Source: Natrinema gelatinilyticum
GTDB taxonomy: Archaea > Halobacteriota > Halobacteria > Halobacteriales > Natrialbaceae
DNA length: 64,000 nucleotides
Direction of reading: 5' to 3'
Assembly: GCF_024266705.1 (NCBI RefSeq)
Contig: NZ_CP100756.1
Location: 2,976,001-3,040,000, forward strand
Each line of letters starts with the position of its first letter. Position 1 is the first letter of the stretch. A model generated the notes under the pieces. That model saw only the letters and a program-made list of their open reading frames with translations, was not told the origin of the DNA and did no database searches. A program made the translations under genes and the position numbers. Positions 53,169-61,883 of this stretch are shown here, piece by piece.

Positions 53169-53930
53169 ATGGAGTGTCGCCACTGCGCATCGTCCCTCGA
53201 GAAACCCGGAGACTTCTGTCTGGTCTGTCGGGAAGCCAACACCGCGGCGGTCGTTCTCGAGGCGGCGCGCGATAGGGCGACCATCACGATGCTCGCAGAC
53301 GAGGACGACGGCCCGGTCGACACGAGGACACCGGGCGACGTCGACGAGTCGGTACTCGGCGAAACGACCATTACCACGACCCCGGAAGAGGGCGAGAACG
53401 AACCCGTCGAACTCCGTAACTTTGCGGGATTGATCGGCGACGAAATCCAACGGAAGCGACCCGAGGAAGTCTACGCCGGTGGGACGCGGGCGGTGATCCG
53501 CGCCGTCCGCGAGGACGTCCATCACTCCTTCTATCGCGTCGACGACGACGACCCCGTCCGGGCGGTCCTCGACCGTCGCGGCGATCGCGCGCTCGACGTC
53601 GTCGAGACGCCACCGGCCGAGAAAATCGGCGGCAGTCACACGACGCTCATCGGGGGTCGATCGGGAATGCAAGCCATCCAGACTGTCGCAGGCCATCCCC
53701 ACGTCAAGAAGGTGATTCCGGGCCCCATCGACGCCGGCGGGAAGGGATCGCAGTCAGGGCTGCGGGCGAAGGTCACCCGTGCCGACGACGGCGGCAACGT
53801 CCGCATGCTCATCAGGGATGGCTCGAGCGTCCAGGAAAATCGCATCGTGACGACTGCCCGCGATCGGGAGATGGGCGAGCGAATTCGTACCGATCTCAAC
53901 GATGTCCTGGCGGATGCGGAATTCCAGTAG
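53169..53930 (+). CDS. DUF2103 domain protein
   Basis: 253 residues. The N-terminal zinc ribbon MECRHCASSLEKPGDFCLVC precedes the DUF2103 domain (GGSHTTLIGGRSGMQAIQTV, HPHVKKVIPGPIDAGGKGSQ). The family occurs in archaea next to ribosomal and RNA polymerase genes, as here, and is probably linked to RNA or metal metabolism, with no proven function. Stop is 460 bases before rpl37ae. Confidence 0.85.
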   Translation: MECRHCASSLEKPGDFCLVCREANTAAVVLEAARDRATITMLADEDDGPVDTRTPGDVDESVLGETTITTTPEEGENEPVELRNFAGLIGDEIQRKRPEEVYAGGTRAVIRAVREDVHHSFYRVDDDDPVRAVLDRRGDRALDVVETPPAEKIGGSHTTLIGGRSGMQAIQTVAGHPHVKKVIPGPIDAGGKGSQSGLRAKVTRADDGGNVRMLIRDGSSVQENRIVTTARDREMGERIRTDLNDVLADAEFQ

Positions 53931-54068
53931 GATCGGATTTCGGGGACCGCTGTTGGTTCCGCGAACGGGAGGCTCATCGGCCGACGAGTGTACCAGGCCG
54001 ATGGAGGCGTCAGGTGCTGCTGGTTGTCCCAGCATTAATGGGGCGGGTGTAATTAGATATAATTAGCT

Positions 54069-54278
54069 ATGCTCGAGCGACCGGATGTCGTTTTGACCCT
54101 GATTCCGCTGCTCGCCGTGAGCGGCCTGGCAACGCGGATGCTGATCGTGATGACGGGTATTGGCACGAGTTTGCTCGCCGCACCACTCGCACCGGTCGGA
54201 TACGGTGCTGCGCTCGCGCTCGTCTTTCTGGAACTGCTTGCGTGGCCGGCCGCCGAGCGCCTCGGCGGTTTCCTGTGA
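54069..54278 (+). CDS. Small membrane protein
   Basis: 69 residues with two hydrophobic segments (VVLTLIPLLAVSGLATRMLI and GYGAALALVFLELLAWPAAE). No known domain. It starts after an AT-rich patch (gtgtaattagatataattag), a good promoter. It lies between DUF2103 and the L37Ae gene. Confidence 0.65.
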   Translation: MLERPDVVLTLIPLLAVSGLATRMLIVMTGIGTSLLAAPLAPVGYGAALALVFLELLAWPAAERLGGFL

Positions 54279-54392
54279 TCGGACTCGGGTCCACACCCTC
54301 GATCGCTGACGCGCGGGCACGCCACTCGAGCTCCGTCCGAACCGACGTGACTCAACAGGTTTAAGAATCCGCTGGCGATAGACAGCACTACT

Positions 54393-54656
54393 ATGGCCAA
54401 GAAAGGACAGGTCGGTAGCGCTGGCCGCTTCGGTGCTCGCTACGGCCGCGTCGCCCGCCGTCGCGTCAGCGAAATCGAAGACAACATGGAACACGCCGAA
54501 GTCGACGGCGACGACGTCACCCGCGTCGGCACCGGCATCTGGAAGAACGAAGAAACGGGCGAGGTCTTCACCGGCGGCGCATACCGCCCGGAGACTCCCG
54601 CTGGCCGCACCGTCCAGCGTTCCATCCGCGCAGCACTCGCAGAGGACGACGAATAA
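54393..54656 (+). CDS. rpl37ae: 50S ribosomal protein L37Ae, cysteine-free variant
   Basis: 87 residues. The conserved [20 protein letters not shown] start and [18 protein letters not shown] plus [20 protein letters not shown] end identify L37Ae. In most archaeal L37Ae proteins four cysteines (CPxCG and CGxCG-like) bind zinc; here they are absent and replaced by VDGDD and KNEETGE. First gene of the transcription/translation operon with rpoP and pcc1. Confidence 0.92.
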   Translation: MAKKGQVGSAGRFGARYGRVARRRVSEIEDNMEHAEVDGDDVTRVGTGIWKNEETGEVFTGGAYRPETPAGRTVQRSIRAALAEDDE

Positions 54657-54677
54657 CACCGCCCCTTCAGTCCCAGT

Positions 54678-54812
54678 ATGAGTTACAAATGCTCTCGCTG
54701 TAAACGCGACGTCCAGCTCGACGAGTACGGCGGCGTCCGCTGTCCCTACTGCGGTCACCGCGTACTCCTGAAAGAACGCAGCCGCGACGTCAAGGAAGTC
54801 GACGCCCAGTAA
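54678..54812 (+). CDS. rpoP: DNA-directed RNA polymerase subunit P (Rpb12)
   Basis: 44 residues. [19 protein letters not shown] followed by [20 protein letters not shown] is the zinc ribbon of RpoP. It stabilises open-complex formation by archaeal RNA polymerase. It begins 21 bases after the L37Ae stop and ends five bases before pcc1, so the three genes are one operon. Confidence 0.96.
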   Translation: MSYKCSRCKRDVQLDEYGGVRCPYCGHRVLLKERSRDVKEVDAQ

Positions 54813-54817
54813 CGACC

Positions 54818-55090
54818 GTGTCTTCGCACGACGCGACCCTCGAGTTCGACTACGAGAGCGCGTCGCGTGCCACACTCGTCGCCCGGAGCGTCGACCGCGA
54901 AATCGGTGAAATCGACGACGACCGGTCACGGACCACCCTCGAGCGCGACGGGGCGCGACTCGTTATCGAAATCGACGCAGACGATATCGTCGCCCTGCGA
55001 GCGGCGTTGAACACCTGGTTTTCGCTGGTCGACGTCGCCGAACGGACCGCCGATGCGGGTTCGAGGATTCTCGAGTTCGAACTGCAGTGA
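54818..55090 (+). CDS. pcc1: KEOPS complex subunit Pcc1
   Basis: 90 residues from a GTG start. The Pcc1 dimer bridges Kae1 proteins in the complex that makes threonylcarbamoyl-adenosine on tRNA. Typical features are the paired beta strands (ARLVIEIDADDIVALRAALN) and the final helix SLVDVAERTADAGSRILEF. It is the third gene of the L37Ae-RpoP-Pcc1 operon. Confidence 0.9.
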   Translation: MSSHDATLEFDYESASRATLVARSVDREIGEIDDDRSRTTLERDGARLVIEIDADDIVALRAALNTWFSLVDVAERTADAGSRILEFELQ

Positions 55091-55142
55091 CAGGACGCGG
55101 CTGCTGCGGATTCCGTCGAGGGAGCAACTCCTGTCGCCCCAT

Positions 55143-55200
55143 CATCTCGTGATGGCTGCCGGATGCCTGTACCGGCAGGCAGCGCCGTCTTCGGCGCTGC
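55143..55200. other. Three tandem hairpins after pcc1
   Basis: CATC/GATG (55143-55154, loop tcgt), TGCCGG/CCGGCA (55157-55177) and GCAGCGCCG/CGGCGCTGC (55179-55200, loop tctt) follow each other without gaps of more than two bases. The last stem has nine perfect GC-rich pairs. There is no T tract. They separate the ribosomal operon from an inserted membrane gene. Confidence 0.6.
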
Positions 55201-55215
55201 GTTCGAATCGGCCGC

Positions 55216-55770
55216 ATGGCACGACAGAACGCAAACGAAACGTGGATCGGTCTCCGACGGGACGCGAAACCGCTCGTGCTGGCCGGACTCGCACTCGGGG
55301 TTGGGATCGGCGGCTTCTTCGACGGAATCGTCTTTCACCAACTCCTGCAGATACATCACATGTTGTCCTCGTATCCGGACTCGAGCGTCGCGACCGATCT
55401 GGAACTCAACGTGATGGCGGACGGGGTCTTTCATCTCGCGACGTACACGTTCACGATCATTGGTATCGTGTTGCTCTCCCGCGCGTGGCGATTTCACCCG
55501 GTACCGAAGTCCCGGCGGACGCTGTTCGGCGCGGTGATCATGGGCTGGGGCGTCTTCAACGTCGTCGAAGGGGTCGTCGCTCACCAGTTGCTCGGGCTAC
55601 ACCACGTCTGGCCCGCCGGACCCGGCCCCATCCTGCTGTGGGATCTCGTGTTTCTGTTCTGGGGAGTGCTGTTCCTGCTCGGCGGGTACCTCGTGATTCG
55701 GACAGACAGCGCTACGACACCGGCTACTCGCGACAACGCGGTTACAACGGACGGGAGCGGATCGACGTAG
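55216..55770 (+). CDS. DUF2243 membrane protein
   Basis: 184 residues with four hydrophobic segments; GIGGFFDGIVFHQLLQIHHM and GVFNVVEGVVAHQLLGLHHV are duplicated His-rich membrane motifs typical of DUF2243 (F-DG--hQ-L--HH). Two His pairs in the membrane suggest metal or heme binding, but this is unproven. It interrupts the usual run from pcc1 to prefoldin beta and is preceded by hairpins. Confidence 0.88.
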   Translation: MARQNANETWIGLRRDAKPLVLAGLALGVGIGGFFDGIVFHQLLQIHHMLSSYPDSSVATDLELNVMADGVFHLATYTFTIIGIVLLSRAWRFHPVPKSRRTLFGAVIMGWGVFNVVEGVVAHQLLGLHHVWPAGPGPILLWDLVFLFWGVLFLLGGYLVIRTDSATTPATRDNAVTTDGSGST

Positions 55771-55907
55771 AGATGCCACACGGAAACGGTATCCGATCGG
55801 ACCGACACCGATGGGACAGCACATCGCTCTGACCGTCGGTCCGAGTTCGCGACCCGATCCAAACGATAAAGCTGGCCTTTATCAGTCCGGAGGGCGAGGG
55901 TCGAGAT

Positions 55908-56306
55908 ATGCAAGGAAACCTGCCGCCGGAAGCACAGGAGAAAATCGAACAGTTACAGGACCTTCAAGAGACGGCTCAGGAAGTCGCCGTCCAGAAACAG
56001 GAAGCCGAATCGACCCTCACCGAAACCAAAAGCGCCCTCGAGGAACTCGAGAACGTAGACGAAGAGACCACCATGTACCGCAGCGTCGGCGAACTCCTCG
56101 TCGAGACAGGGTACGATCAGGCGGAAGAGGATCTCCAGGACAAGGTCGACACCCTCGAGATCCGTCTCGAAACGCTCGAGAAACAGGAAGGGCGCGTCCA
56201 GGATCAGTTCGAGAGCCTGCAGGACGACCTCGAAGACCTACTCAGCGGTGGCGCCGGTATGGGCGGTCCGGCCGGCCCTGGCGGTCCGGGCGCTGGCGGC
56301 GCGTAA
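55908..56306 (+). CDS. pfdB: Prefoldin beta subunit
   Basis: 132 residues. Long coiled-coil helices at both ends ([20 protein letters not shown] and [20 protein letters not shown]) with the central beta hairpin [13 protein letters not shown] are the prefoldin signature. The C-terminal [15 protein letters not shown] tail is flexible. Prefoldin delivers unfolded proteins to the thermosome. The stop is directly followed by the DUF3194 start. Confidence 0.95.
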   Translation: MQGNLPPEAQEKIEQLQDLQETAQEVAVQKQEAESTLTETKSALEELENVDEETTMYRSVGELLVETGYDQAEEDLQDKVDTLEIRLETLEKQEGRVQDQFESLQDDLEDLLSGGAGMGGPAGPGGPGAGGA

Positions 56307-56555
56307 ATGCCGACCGACGAGCCGTCTGACGAGACCGTCGTCCAGACGGCAGCCGAGGCCGCGGAGGACGTAATCTTCTCGCGATACAAACAATCGGCCG
56401 TGCGTGATTACGACGTCACCGTCGTCTTCGAAGCCGGCGTGCTCGAGGTCGACGTCTATCTCAACGCGCCCGAGGATCAGGCCGACCCCGACCAGGTCGC
56501 CGACGACGCCGCACTCACGGCGAGACGGGCAGTCGACGAACTGTTCGGGGAATAA
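56307..56555 (+). CDS. DUF3194 protein
   Basis: 82 residues, acidic. DYDVTVVFEAGVLEVDVYLN and DDAALTARRAVDELFGE match the small haloarchaeal DUF3194 family that always follows prefoldin beta. The function is unknown, but the fixed linkage hints at a role in protein folding. It starts at the base after the prefoldin stop. Confidence 0.88.
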   Translation: MPTDEPSDETVVQTAAEAAEDVIFSRYKQSAVRDYDVTVVFEAGVLEVDVYLNAPEDQADPDQVADDAALTARRAVDELFGE

Positions 56556-56743
56556 ACTAAAAGCACATTTCCCGGCTTCGGTTTCCGTTTTTCTACGCGT
56601 GATAGTCTGCCAAGTCACGTACTCGTGCGTACGCGGCCGTCGACCGGCCGACTTGCTGCGACCGTCACTCAGTGGGACCCAACCGTGAAGCGACCTGCGA
56701 GTCCTGGGATATGCTGGTTCCTCACACGCGGTTGAGAGAGGTA

Positions 56744-57037
56744 TCACCGTCGGAGTCGGCCACTCCCGACGAACGCGAACGCGAGATTCCCGGCCAGTAA
56801 TAGCACGGTGCGTACCGGCTCTGGGAGCGGTACGATTCTCTCACTGAGGGATCCGACCAGGACGAGCGCGACAGCGAGGGTGGCGGGACCCGGATGTGCG
56901 GCCAGTTGCTGACCGATGACCCGGATCGACCAGTTGAGCATCTCGAGTGTCAGCGCGACGGTGGATGCGAACGGATTGTTTCCGTCCGGATTCTCCGCTC
57001 GATCGAATCCCTCGAGGCCGTCGGCACCGACCGTCAC
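56744..57037 (-). CDS. Small membrane-associated hypothetical protein
   Basis: 97 residues from a GTG start (65 from the ATG at 56941). A central amphipathic part (MLNWSIRVIGQQLAAHPGPA) is followed by hydrophobic segments (TLAVALVLVGSLSERIVPLP and VRTVLLLAGNLAFAFVGSG). No family recognised. The start is uncertain. It is transcribed in the same direction as lutBA, 45 bases downstream. Confidence 0.5.
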   Translation of the reverse strand: MTVGADGLEGFDRAENPDGNNPFASTVALTLEMLNWSIRVIGQQLAAHPGPATLAVALVLVGSLSERIVPLPEPVRTVLLLAGNLAFAFVGSGRLRR

Positions 57038-57081
57038 GATTTCGCCGGTGCTGGCTTGCCGACCGTCAGCGTCGACCGCCG

Positions 57082-59397
57082 CTACGTCGCATATCCGTCG
57101 GGCGCGAGCAACTCGATTGGGTGGGGCACCTCTCGTTCGAGGAGCGTCTCGAGTTGATCGCCACAGGAGGTCCCGGACGCGACGACCGTCGGTGCATCCT
57201 CGACCTGGGTCGCCAGGCGCTCGCCGACCTCCATACTCAGTTCGTAGTAGTCTCGCTTGTAGCCGAACGAGCCGGCCATGCCACAGCACTCGGCGTCGGA
57301 GGGTTCGGGCGCGTAGCCACAGCGCTCGAGAACCGCGACGGTTGGGGCCTCGAGGTCGAGCGTCCGCTGCTGGCAGTGGGAATGGTAGGCGACCGATTCG
57401 TCACCGTCCCCCGTCGACAGCGCCGCGGGATCGGCCCCGTTCTCGAGGAGACCGTAGACGTATTCACAGATCTCGTAACTATTCGACCGGAGGCGTTCGA
57501 ACGACTCCTCGGGCAGCAGCCGCTCGTATTCCCGGTGGATGGCCGCCAGATCGGACGGTTCGATGACGACGACGTCCCCACCGGCGTCGATGTCCTCCGC
57601 CAGCGCCGCGTAGAGTCGGCTGGCCTGGCGATCCGCTGTCGCGATCATCCCCTGGGAGAGTGCCGCGCGCCCGCTCTCGGGGAGGTTCGGGACGCTGACC
57701 GGGATACCGAGAGCCTCGAGCGTCCGTACGGCAGCCCGTCCGCGATCGGTGTCGACGTAATTCGTGTAGATGTCGGGGTAGAGGACCACTTCGCGATCGA
57801 TCGCGACGCCGCGAGACCCGGCTCGGTCCGCGCGTCGCTTCGAGGCGTCCGCGCCGCCCCGGCTCCGGAACCAGTCGACGAGCGACGTCCGCTCGAACGA
57901 CGGGAGGTCGCGACGCCGGTCGATCCCGAGCGTCCGTTCGAGTAGCCCACGGACGGGGTCCGCGTCGGTGAGCCAGTTGGAAACGGGCGCCGTCGCGCTG
58001 GCGGCTTTCGCGACCGTGCCAATGTTGCCGAAGAATCGCTTCCCGTAGTCGATGTCGCCCTCCTCTCGGTCGGGCGTGAGGCCGTCGACGAGGAAGTCGT
58101 ACGCGTCCGGTTCGCCGCTGCGATTGACCCGATCTCTGACGACGGTGTTGATCCACGGAATGTCGATCTTGACCGGACAGGCGTCGACACAGCGCGAACA
58201 GCCGGTACAGAGGTCGTTGAACTCCGCAGCCGACTCCCGGCCGTGGACGCCGGCTTCCCAGCCGGTGGCGATGCCGCCGGAATAGGTTTCGCCGCCGAAA
58301 CCGTGGCCGCCGACGGCGTGGAAGTTCGTACAGGAGTTTGAACAGGCCCCGCACCGAATACAATAGAGTGTCTCCCGGAGCTGGTCATCCTCGCGCATTT
58401 CCATTCGGCCGTTGTCCAGTAACACGAGGTGGAAGTCGCGCTTTCCCGCGTGGCTGTTCGCAGCCGCCGCTTCGTCCGTCGACGTCCCTCCGCTCGTGAT
58501 CGACTCCTCGGGCGCGTCGAAATTCACGGTCGGCGAGTCGCTCGGCGGCGAGAGCATCGTTACGTACTGGGAGATCGGTTGGCCGGTCGCACTCTTGGCG
58601 ATGATATCGACGAACGGCTCGAGGTCCGACAGCGTCGGTATCAGTTTCTCTACGCCGGCGACCGCGACGTGGGTGTCGGGCGTGACGGCGCACTTGCGGG
58701 CGTTTCCCTCGTTCGTGATGAGCGTGATCGTTCCGGTGTCGGCGACGACGAAGTTGGCGCCCGTGATACCGACGTCTGCATCGCGGATGTGTTCCCAGAG
58801 GTGGTCGCGGGCGAACCGGGTCAACTCCTCGGCCGTCTCTAACGGCTCGTCGGGGTCGAACGTTTCGTTGAACAACTCGGCGATCTCTTCCCGGGAAATG
58901 TGCATCGCCGGACCGACGATGTGCGAAGGCGTGTCGTCGGCCACCTGCAACACCCACTCGCCGAGGTCGGTCTCCGTGACGGCTATCCCGTTCGCTTCGA
59001 GCGCGTCGTTGAGGTCAATCTCCTCGGTCGTCATCGATTTCGATTTTACGACCGACGGCGTACCGTCGTCCCCTGCGACCCCGTTCGCGTCGGTCCGGGT
59101 CTCGACGACATCGGCCACGTATGCGTTCGCGTCCGCGGCATCATCGGCGACGTAGACCGTGCCGCCGTTCGCCTCGACTGCCTCTCGGACTGTGTCGATC
59201 AGGTCGGGAAGTCGATCGACAGCGGCTTCCTTGATCGATCTGGCTTCGACTCGGAGCGCCTCGAGGTCGTCAGTGGCGCCGTAGGTCTCGTATCGGAGGG
59301 CGTTCGACGCACTCGCGTGTGCGTGTATTGTCTCACCTTCGGTCTCGAGCAGGTGTCGGATCTGATCGGCCCGATCCGATCGCGTTCGCTGGGCCAT
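57082..59397 (-). CDS. lutBA: LutB-LutA fusion, lactate/glycolate utilisation iron-sulfur protein
   Basis: 771 residues. The N-terminal LUD domain (about 60-320; TGANFVVADTGTITLITNEG) is followed by a ferredoxin-like part with two 4Fe-4S motifs (CIRCGACSNSCTNFH and CTGCSRCVDACPVKI) and a C-terminal CCG domain (AECCGMAGSFGYK). The first CCG position instead reads PESGRAALSQ, so one cluster ligand set is lost. Normal Lut systems use separate LutA and LutB proteins to oxidise L-lactate; this haloarchaeal arrangement fuses them. It is two bases from lutC and belongs to the same operon. Confidence 0.88.
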   Translation of the reverse strand: MAQRTRSDRADQIRHLLETEGETIHAHASASNALRYETYGATDDLEALRVEARSIKEAAVDRLPDLIDTVREAVEANGGTVYVADDAADANAYVADVVETRTDANGVAGDDGTPSVVKSKSMTTEEIDLNDALEANGIAVTETDLGEWVLQVADDTPSHIVGPAMHISREEIAELFNETFDPDEPLETAEELTRFARDHLWEHIRDADVGITGANFVVADTGTITLITNEGNARKCAVTPDTHVAVAGVEKLIPTLSDLEPFVDIIAKSATGQPISQYVTMLSPPSDSPTVNFDAPEESITSGGTSTDEAAAANSHAGKRDFHLVLLDNGRMEMREDDQLRETLYCIRCGACSNSCTNFHAVGGHGFGGETYSGGIATGWEAGVHGRESAAEFNDLCTGCSRCVDACPVKIDIPWINTVVRDRVNRSGEPDAYDFLVDGLTPDREEGDIDYGKRFFGNIGTVAKAASATAPVSNWLTDADPVRGLLERTLGIDRRRDLPSFERTSLVDWFRSRGGADASKRRADRAGSRGVAIDREVVLYPDIYTNYVDTDRGRAAVRTLEALGIPVSVPNLPESGRAALSQGMIATADRQASRLYAALAEDIDAGGDVVVIEPSDLAAIHREYERLLPEESFERLRSNSYEICEYVYGLLENGADPAALSTGDGDESVAYHSHCQQRTLDLEAPTVAVLERCGYAPEPSDAECCGMAGSFGYKRDYYELSMEVGERLATQVEDAPTVVASGTSCGDQLETLLEREVPHPIELLAPDGYAT

Positions 59398-59398
59398 C

Positions 59399-59905
59399 TT
59401 ATCGGTCCTCCAGGACGATCACGGTGACATCACCGGGTCCGTGGACGCCGTGGACGAGATCACCCATGTCGGCGGTCGCGCTCCGTCCCGTCGCGAAGAC
59501 GACGCTATCCCGACCTGCGTCGAAGCCGTCGGCGAGACGATCGAAACCGGCACCCAGATCGGGCACCACGTCGCTTTCCGCGACGACGGCGACGTGGTGC
59601 TCCGGATAGAGCGCGATCGGTTCCGCGCCACGTGGTGTCGATTCGACCGCAACGGTGCCGTACTCGGCGATGGCGAATCCGACCGGGGTCACGCCCGTTC
59701 GAGCCCCCTCGAGTTCCGCAGCCGTCGGTTCCGTCGTGACCGATTTCGGGAGCGCGACCCCGTCGAAAGGGAGCGGTGCACCGACGGCTGGCTCCTGGGA
59801 GATCCGTTCGATCCGCTCGCTTGCGTCGGCGGCCGCAACGCGCTCGAGTCCCACCTCGAGTCCCTCGAGTGCGCGTTCGAACCGACCGACCGTGTCGACT
59901 GTCAT
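59399..59905 (-). CDS. lutC: LutC, LUD-domain protein
   Basis: 168 residues. The LUD fold ends with GDVTVIVLEDR; VGFAIAEYGTVAVESTP and YPEHHVAVVAESDVVPDLGA are the conserved core, as in YkgG/LutC. LutC is the third subunit of the lactate-oxidising complex. It is the first gene of the lutC-lutBA operon; the second starts one base after its stop. Confidence 0.9.
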   Translation of the reverse strand: MTVDTVGRFERALEGLEVGLERVAAADASERIERISQEPAVGAPLPFDGVALPKSVTTEPTAAELEGARTGVTPVGFAIAEYGTVAVESTPRGAEPIALYPEHHVAVVAESDVVPDLGAGFDRLADGFDAGRDSVVFATGRSATADMGDLVHGVHGPGDVTVIVLEDR

Positions 59906-59989
59906 CGGCTGTCACATCTATGCGGACGGTCATGAGACTGACGATTGGTCCGCCGATTTGCCGCCGGGGCCGGTCGCTCGTGGCGCTCC

Positions 59990-60201
59990 TGTACTACGAA
60001 CCGAACTGCTCACCGTTTCGTACTCGGTGCTGACCGATAGCGTTCTCAAGAACCCCGTCGACGCAGACGAACTCCGAATGACGTTCGTCTTCGGAATCAA
60101 CGCTTCGACGAGGAAGGGATCGACATCCCCTACCCGTCCGCACGCTCGAGGGTGGCCTCTCGCTCGAGAGCGGTAAGACACTCGTGGAACCGGCCGAATA
60201 A
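59990..60201 (+). pseudogene. C-terminal remnant of an MscS-type channel
   Basis: On the plus strand, three frames carry pieces: VLTDSVLKNPVDADELRMTF (beta domain after the pore helix), RFDEEGIDIPYP (family motif), and RTLEGGLSLESGKTLVEPAE ending at a TAA. The order and wording fit the cytoplasmic part of a small-conductance mechanosensitive channel. A deletion and a frameshift separate the parts and the N-terminal part is gone. Confidence 0.75.
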
Positions 60202-60265
60202 CCGAACGGAATCGGCCGTTCGTACCCCGCCGAATTTCCGCTCAGAGCCCGGACCTCGATTCACC

Positions 60266-61078
60266 CTACGAGATATCCCGGACAGTGGCGTTTTCTGGCG
60301 GTTGGAACGAGAACGTCTCGTTGTCCACCCCGGTATTGAACGTGACTGATTCGAACTGCTCGGTCATGATGATTCGTTCACCGTCCGGTTCTTCGAATAC
60401 TACTTTCTCTTTGAGTGGATAGGTATACTCCGTATCGATCCATAGCCGTTGTTCGACGACCCTGAGTTCTTCTTTCGGATTACTGGTCTCGAGGGCGAAG
60501 ACGAATCTGGTCGCGCCAACGATAGCCGATATCTCCGTCTCGACGGTATCGTTTTTCGCTTCGAGGTCGAGAACGTGTGTTTCCCGGTTCGCGACCTGTT
60601 CGGTGCCTCGGTACTCGAGGTCGTATTTATCGAGATTTTCGTCGGCCATTTCGGCGCGGTCGGACTGGGTCTCCTCGTCGTCGAACGGTTCGTCCGGGAC
60701 GAAGTACTCTGCCGTGTTCGACTCCGGATAGTAGAACCAGTTCCTCGTAGCATTCGAAACGTAGATGTTGCCGATTCTGCCGGGATCCGGCGAGTCGAGT
60801 ACCGTCGTCCGCTCGTTGATGTACGGTCGTGTCTTGACGCGGGCCGTTTCGATAACCGTTTCGGACCCGTTGGTCACTTTGTTCGTCCTCGTTCCCTGCA
60901 CGTCCTCGAGGTCCTCTGCGTGAACGTAAGCCCCTTCGAACACCTTCGAAAGGTTTGGGTCGGGGTCGGTTGTGCCGTCTTCGTTCTCGGCCGAGGGCGT
61001 ACTACCCATCGAACAGCCACTGAGAAGAACCATCAGGGCGAGCAACCCGAGGACGGCTGTGTGTCGCCTGTTTGCCAT
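60266..61078 (-). CDS. LolA-like lipoprotein
   Basis: 270 residues. The signal peptide LGLLALMVLLSGC with lipobox Cys anchors it to the membrane. The body shares with the 34486 protein the strands NRETHVLDLEAKNDTVETEI, WIDTEYTYPLKEKV and FESVTFNTGVDNETFSFQPP. It belongs to the LolA/MucB-like group of lipoproteins that bind lipids. Specific role unknown. Confidence 0.78.
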   Translation of the reverse strand: MANRRHTAVLGLLALMVLLSGCSMGSTPSAENEDGTTDPDPNLSKVFEGAYVHAEDLEDVQGTRTNKVTNGSETVIETARVKTRPYINERTTVLDSPDPGRIGNIYVSNATRNWFYYPESNTAEYFVPDEPFDDEETQSDRAEMADENLDKYDLEYRGTEQVANRETHVLDLEAKNDTVETEISAIVGATRFVFALETSNPKEELRVVEQRLWIDTEYTYPLKEKVVFEEPDGERIIMTEQFESVTFNTGVDNETFSFQPPENATVRDIS

Positions 61079-61227
61079 CGATACAATTATCGGATATTAC
61101 CGTTGTAAGTTTTTCTATAGCTCTCCGACGAACTGAACGTGCGACAGTCGAGTCGAACGACCCGTCGCTCGAGGACCACGGGAATTGCACACCACTGAGG
61201 GGCGAGGACGATTTCACTATTGTCTAC

Positions 61228-61378
61228 AGGCGGAGCAGGCCGAACGGCTCGGCGTCGTTCGAAAATCGAATATTTTCGTGACTGAGCGGAGCGACGCTCC
61301 GCGGGGTCTGCGAGACCGAGAGGCTCGATGACGAGACGCGTCGCGTCTCGACCTACGCGACCCCAAGGTGGTTCTTAC
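61228..61378 (+). mobile_element. About 150-nt palindromic element, long class, copy 5
   Basis: It follows GTCTAC and aligns over its whole length with the 49424 copy (gcggagcgacgctccgcg, ggtctgcgagacc, acgagacgcgtcgcgtctcg). The end is ggttcttac, slightly decayed compared with ggttcac. No ORF. It lies between a lipoprotein gene and the SRP RNA gene. Confidence 0.65.
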
Positions 61379-61470
61379 AAACGCCTGTCTGCCGTAATTC
61401 CCGTCTCGAGAATACGTTACGCACCTGGACTAGTGCACTCGCTTGTCGTCCCGGTGAATGAGATATGAAT

Positions 61471-61771
61471 GCGGACGACCGCGATTGCCCGGCGTTCCGA
61501 CCGGGGGAATCCCGGTTGCCTTCTCCACCCCGCGACCCGTCGAGCGACAGCTGTTCGGCGGTCCACTGCTCGCTTCCGCGCCTGATGGGCTGTCGCCGAC
61601 TAACTACGATGGGTCATCCCTGCGGACGGCCACCGTAGACCGCTGTCCCCGACGGACGAGGCTTCTCTGTTAGCTCCCGGGGCCCCGGTCGGTCTGACCG
61701 GACGCCCGCGGCGTTCGGACCCCGCTAAAGACCATAGCGCGGGTTATGAGCAGGGCCTAGCTGCCCGTCCT
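61471..61771 (-). ncRNA. ffs: Signal recognition particle 7S RNA
   Basis: 301 nt, the usual archaeal size (about 300). The conserved domain IV loop catcaggcgcggaagcgagc is at about 61567-61587; it binds SRP54. The two ends pair (ggacg near 61771 with cgtcc near 61472), making helix 1. Upstream, ccttaagtac (on the minus strand) is a promoter at the correct distance. No tRNA is nearby. The ends may be off by a few bases. Confidence 0.88.
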
Positions 61772-61796
61772 AGTCCAACCAAGAATAGTCAGGCGG

Positions 61797-61806
61797 TACT
61801 TAAGGA
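61797..61806 (-). promoter_or_regulatory. Promoter of the SRP RNA gene
   Basis: On the minus strand gtccttaagt is a TATA-like box 26-35 bases before the likely RNA start at 61771. Confidence 0.5.
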
Positions 61807-61883
61807 CTTTTCGTCTCTCGGATCGTCGCCGTCTCCGGGTACGCGGCCGTCGAACGGGAACCGTGATCGAGCGACCGTTCGGA

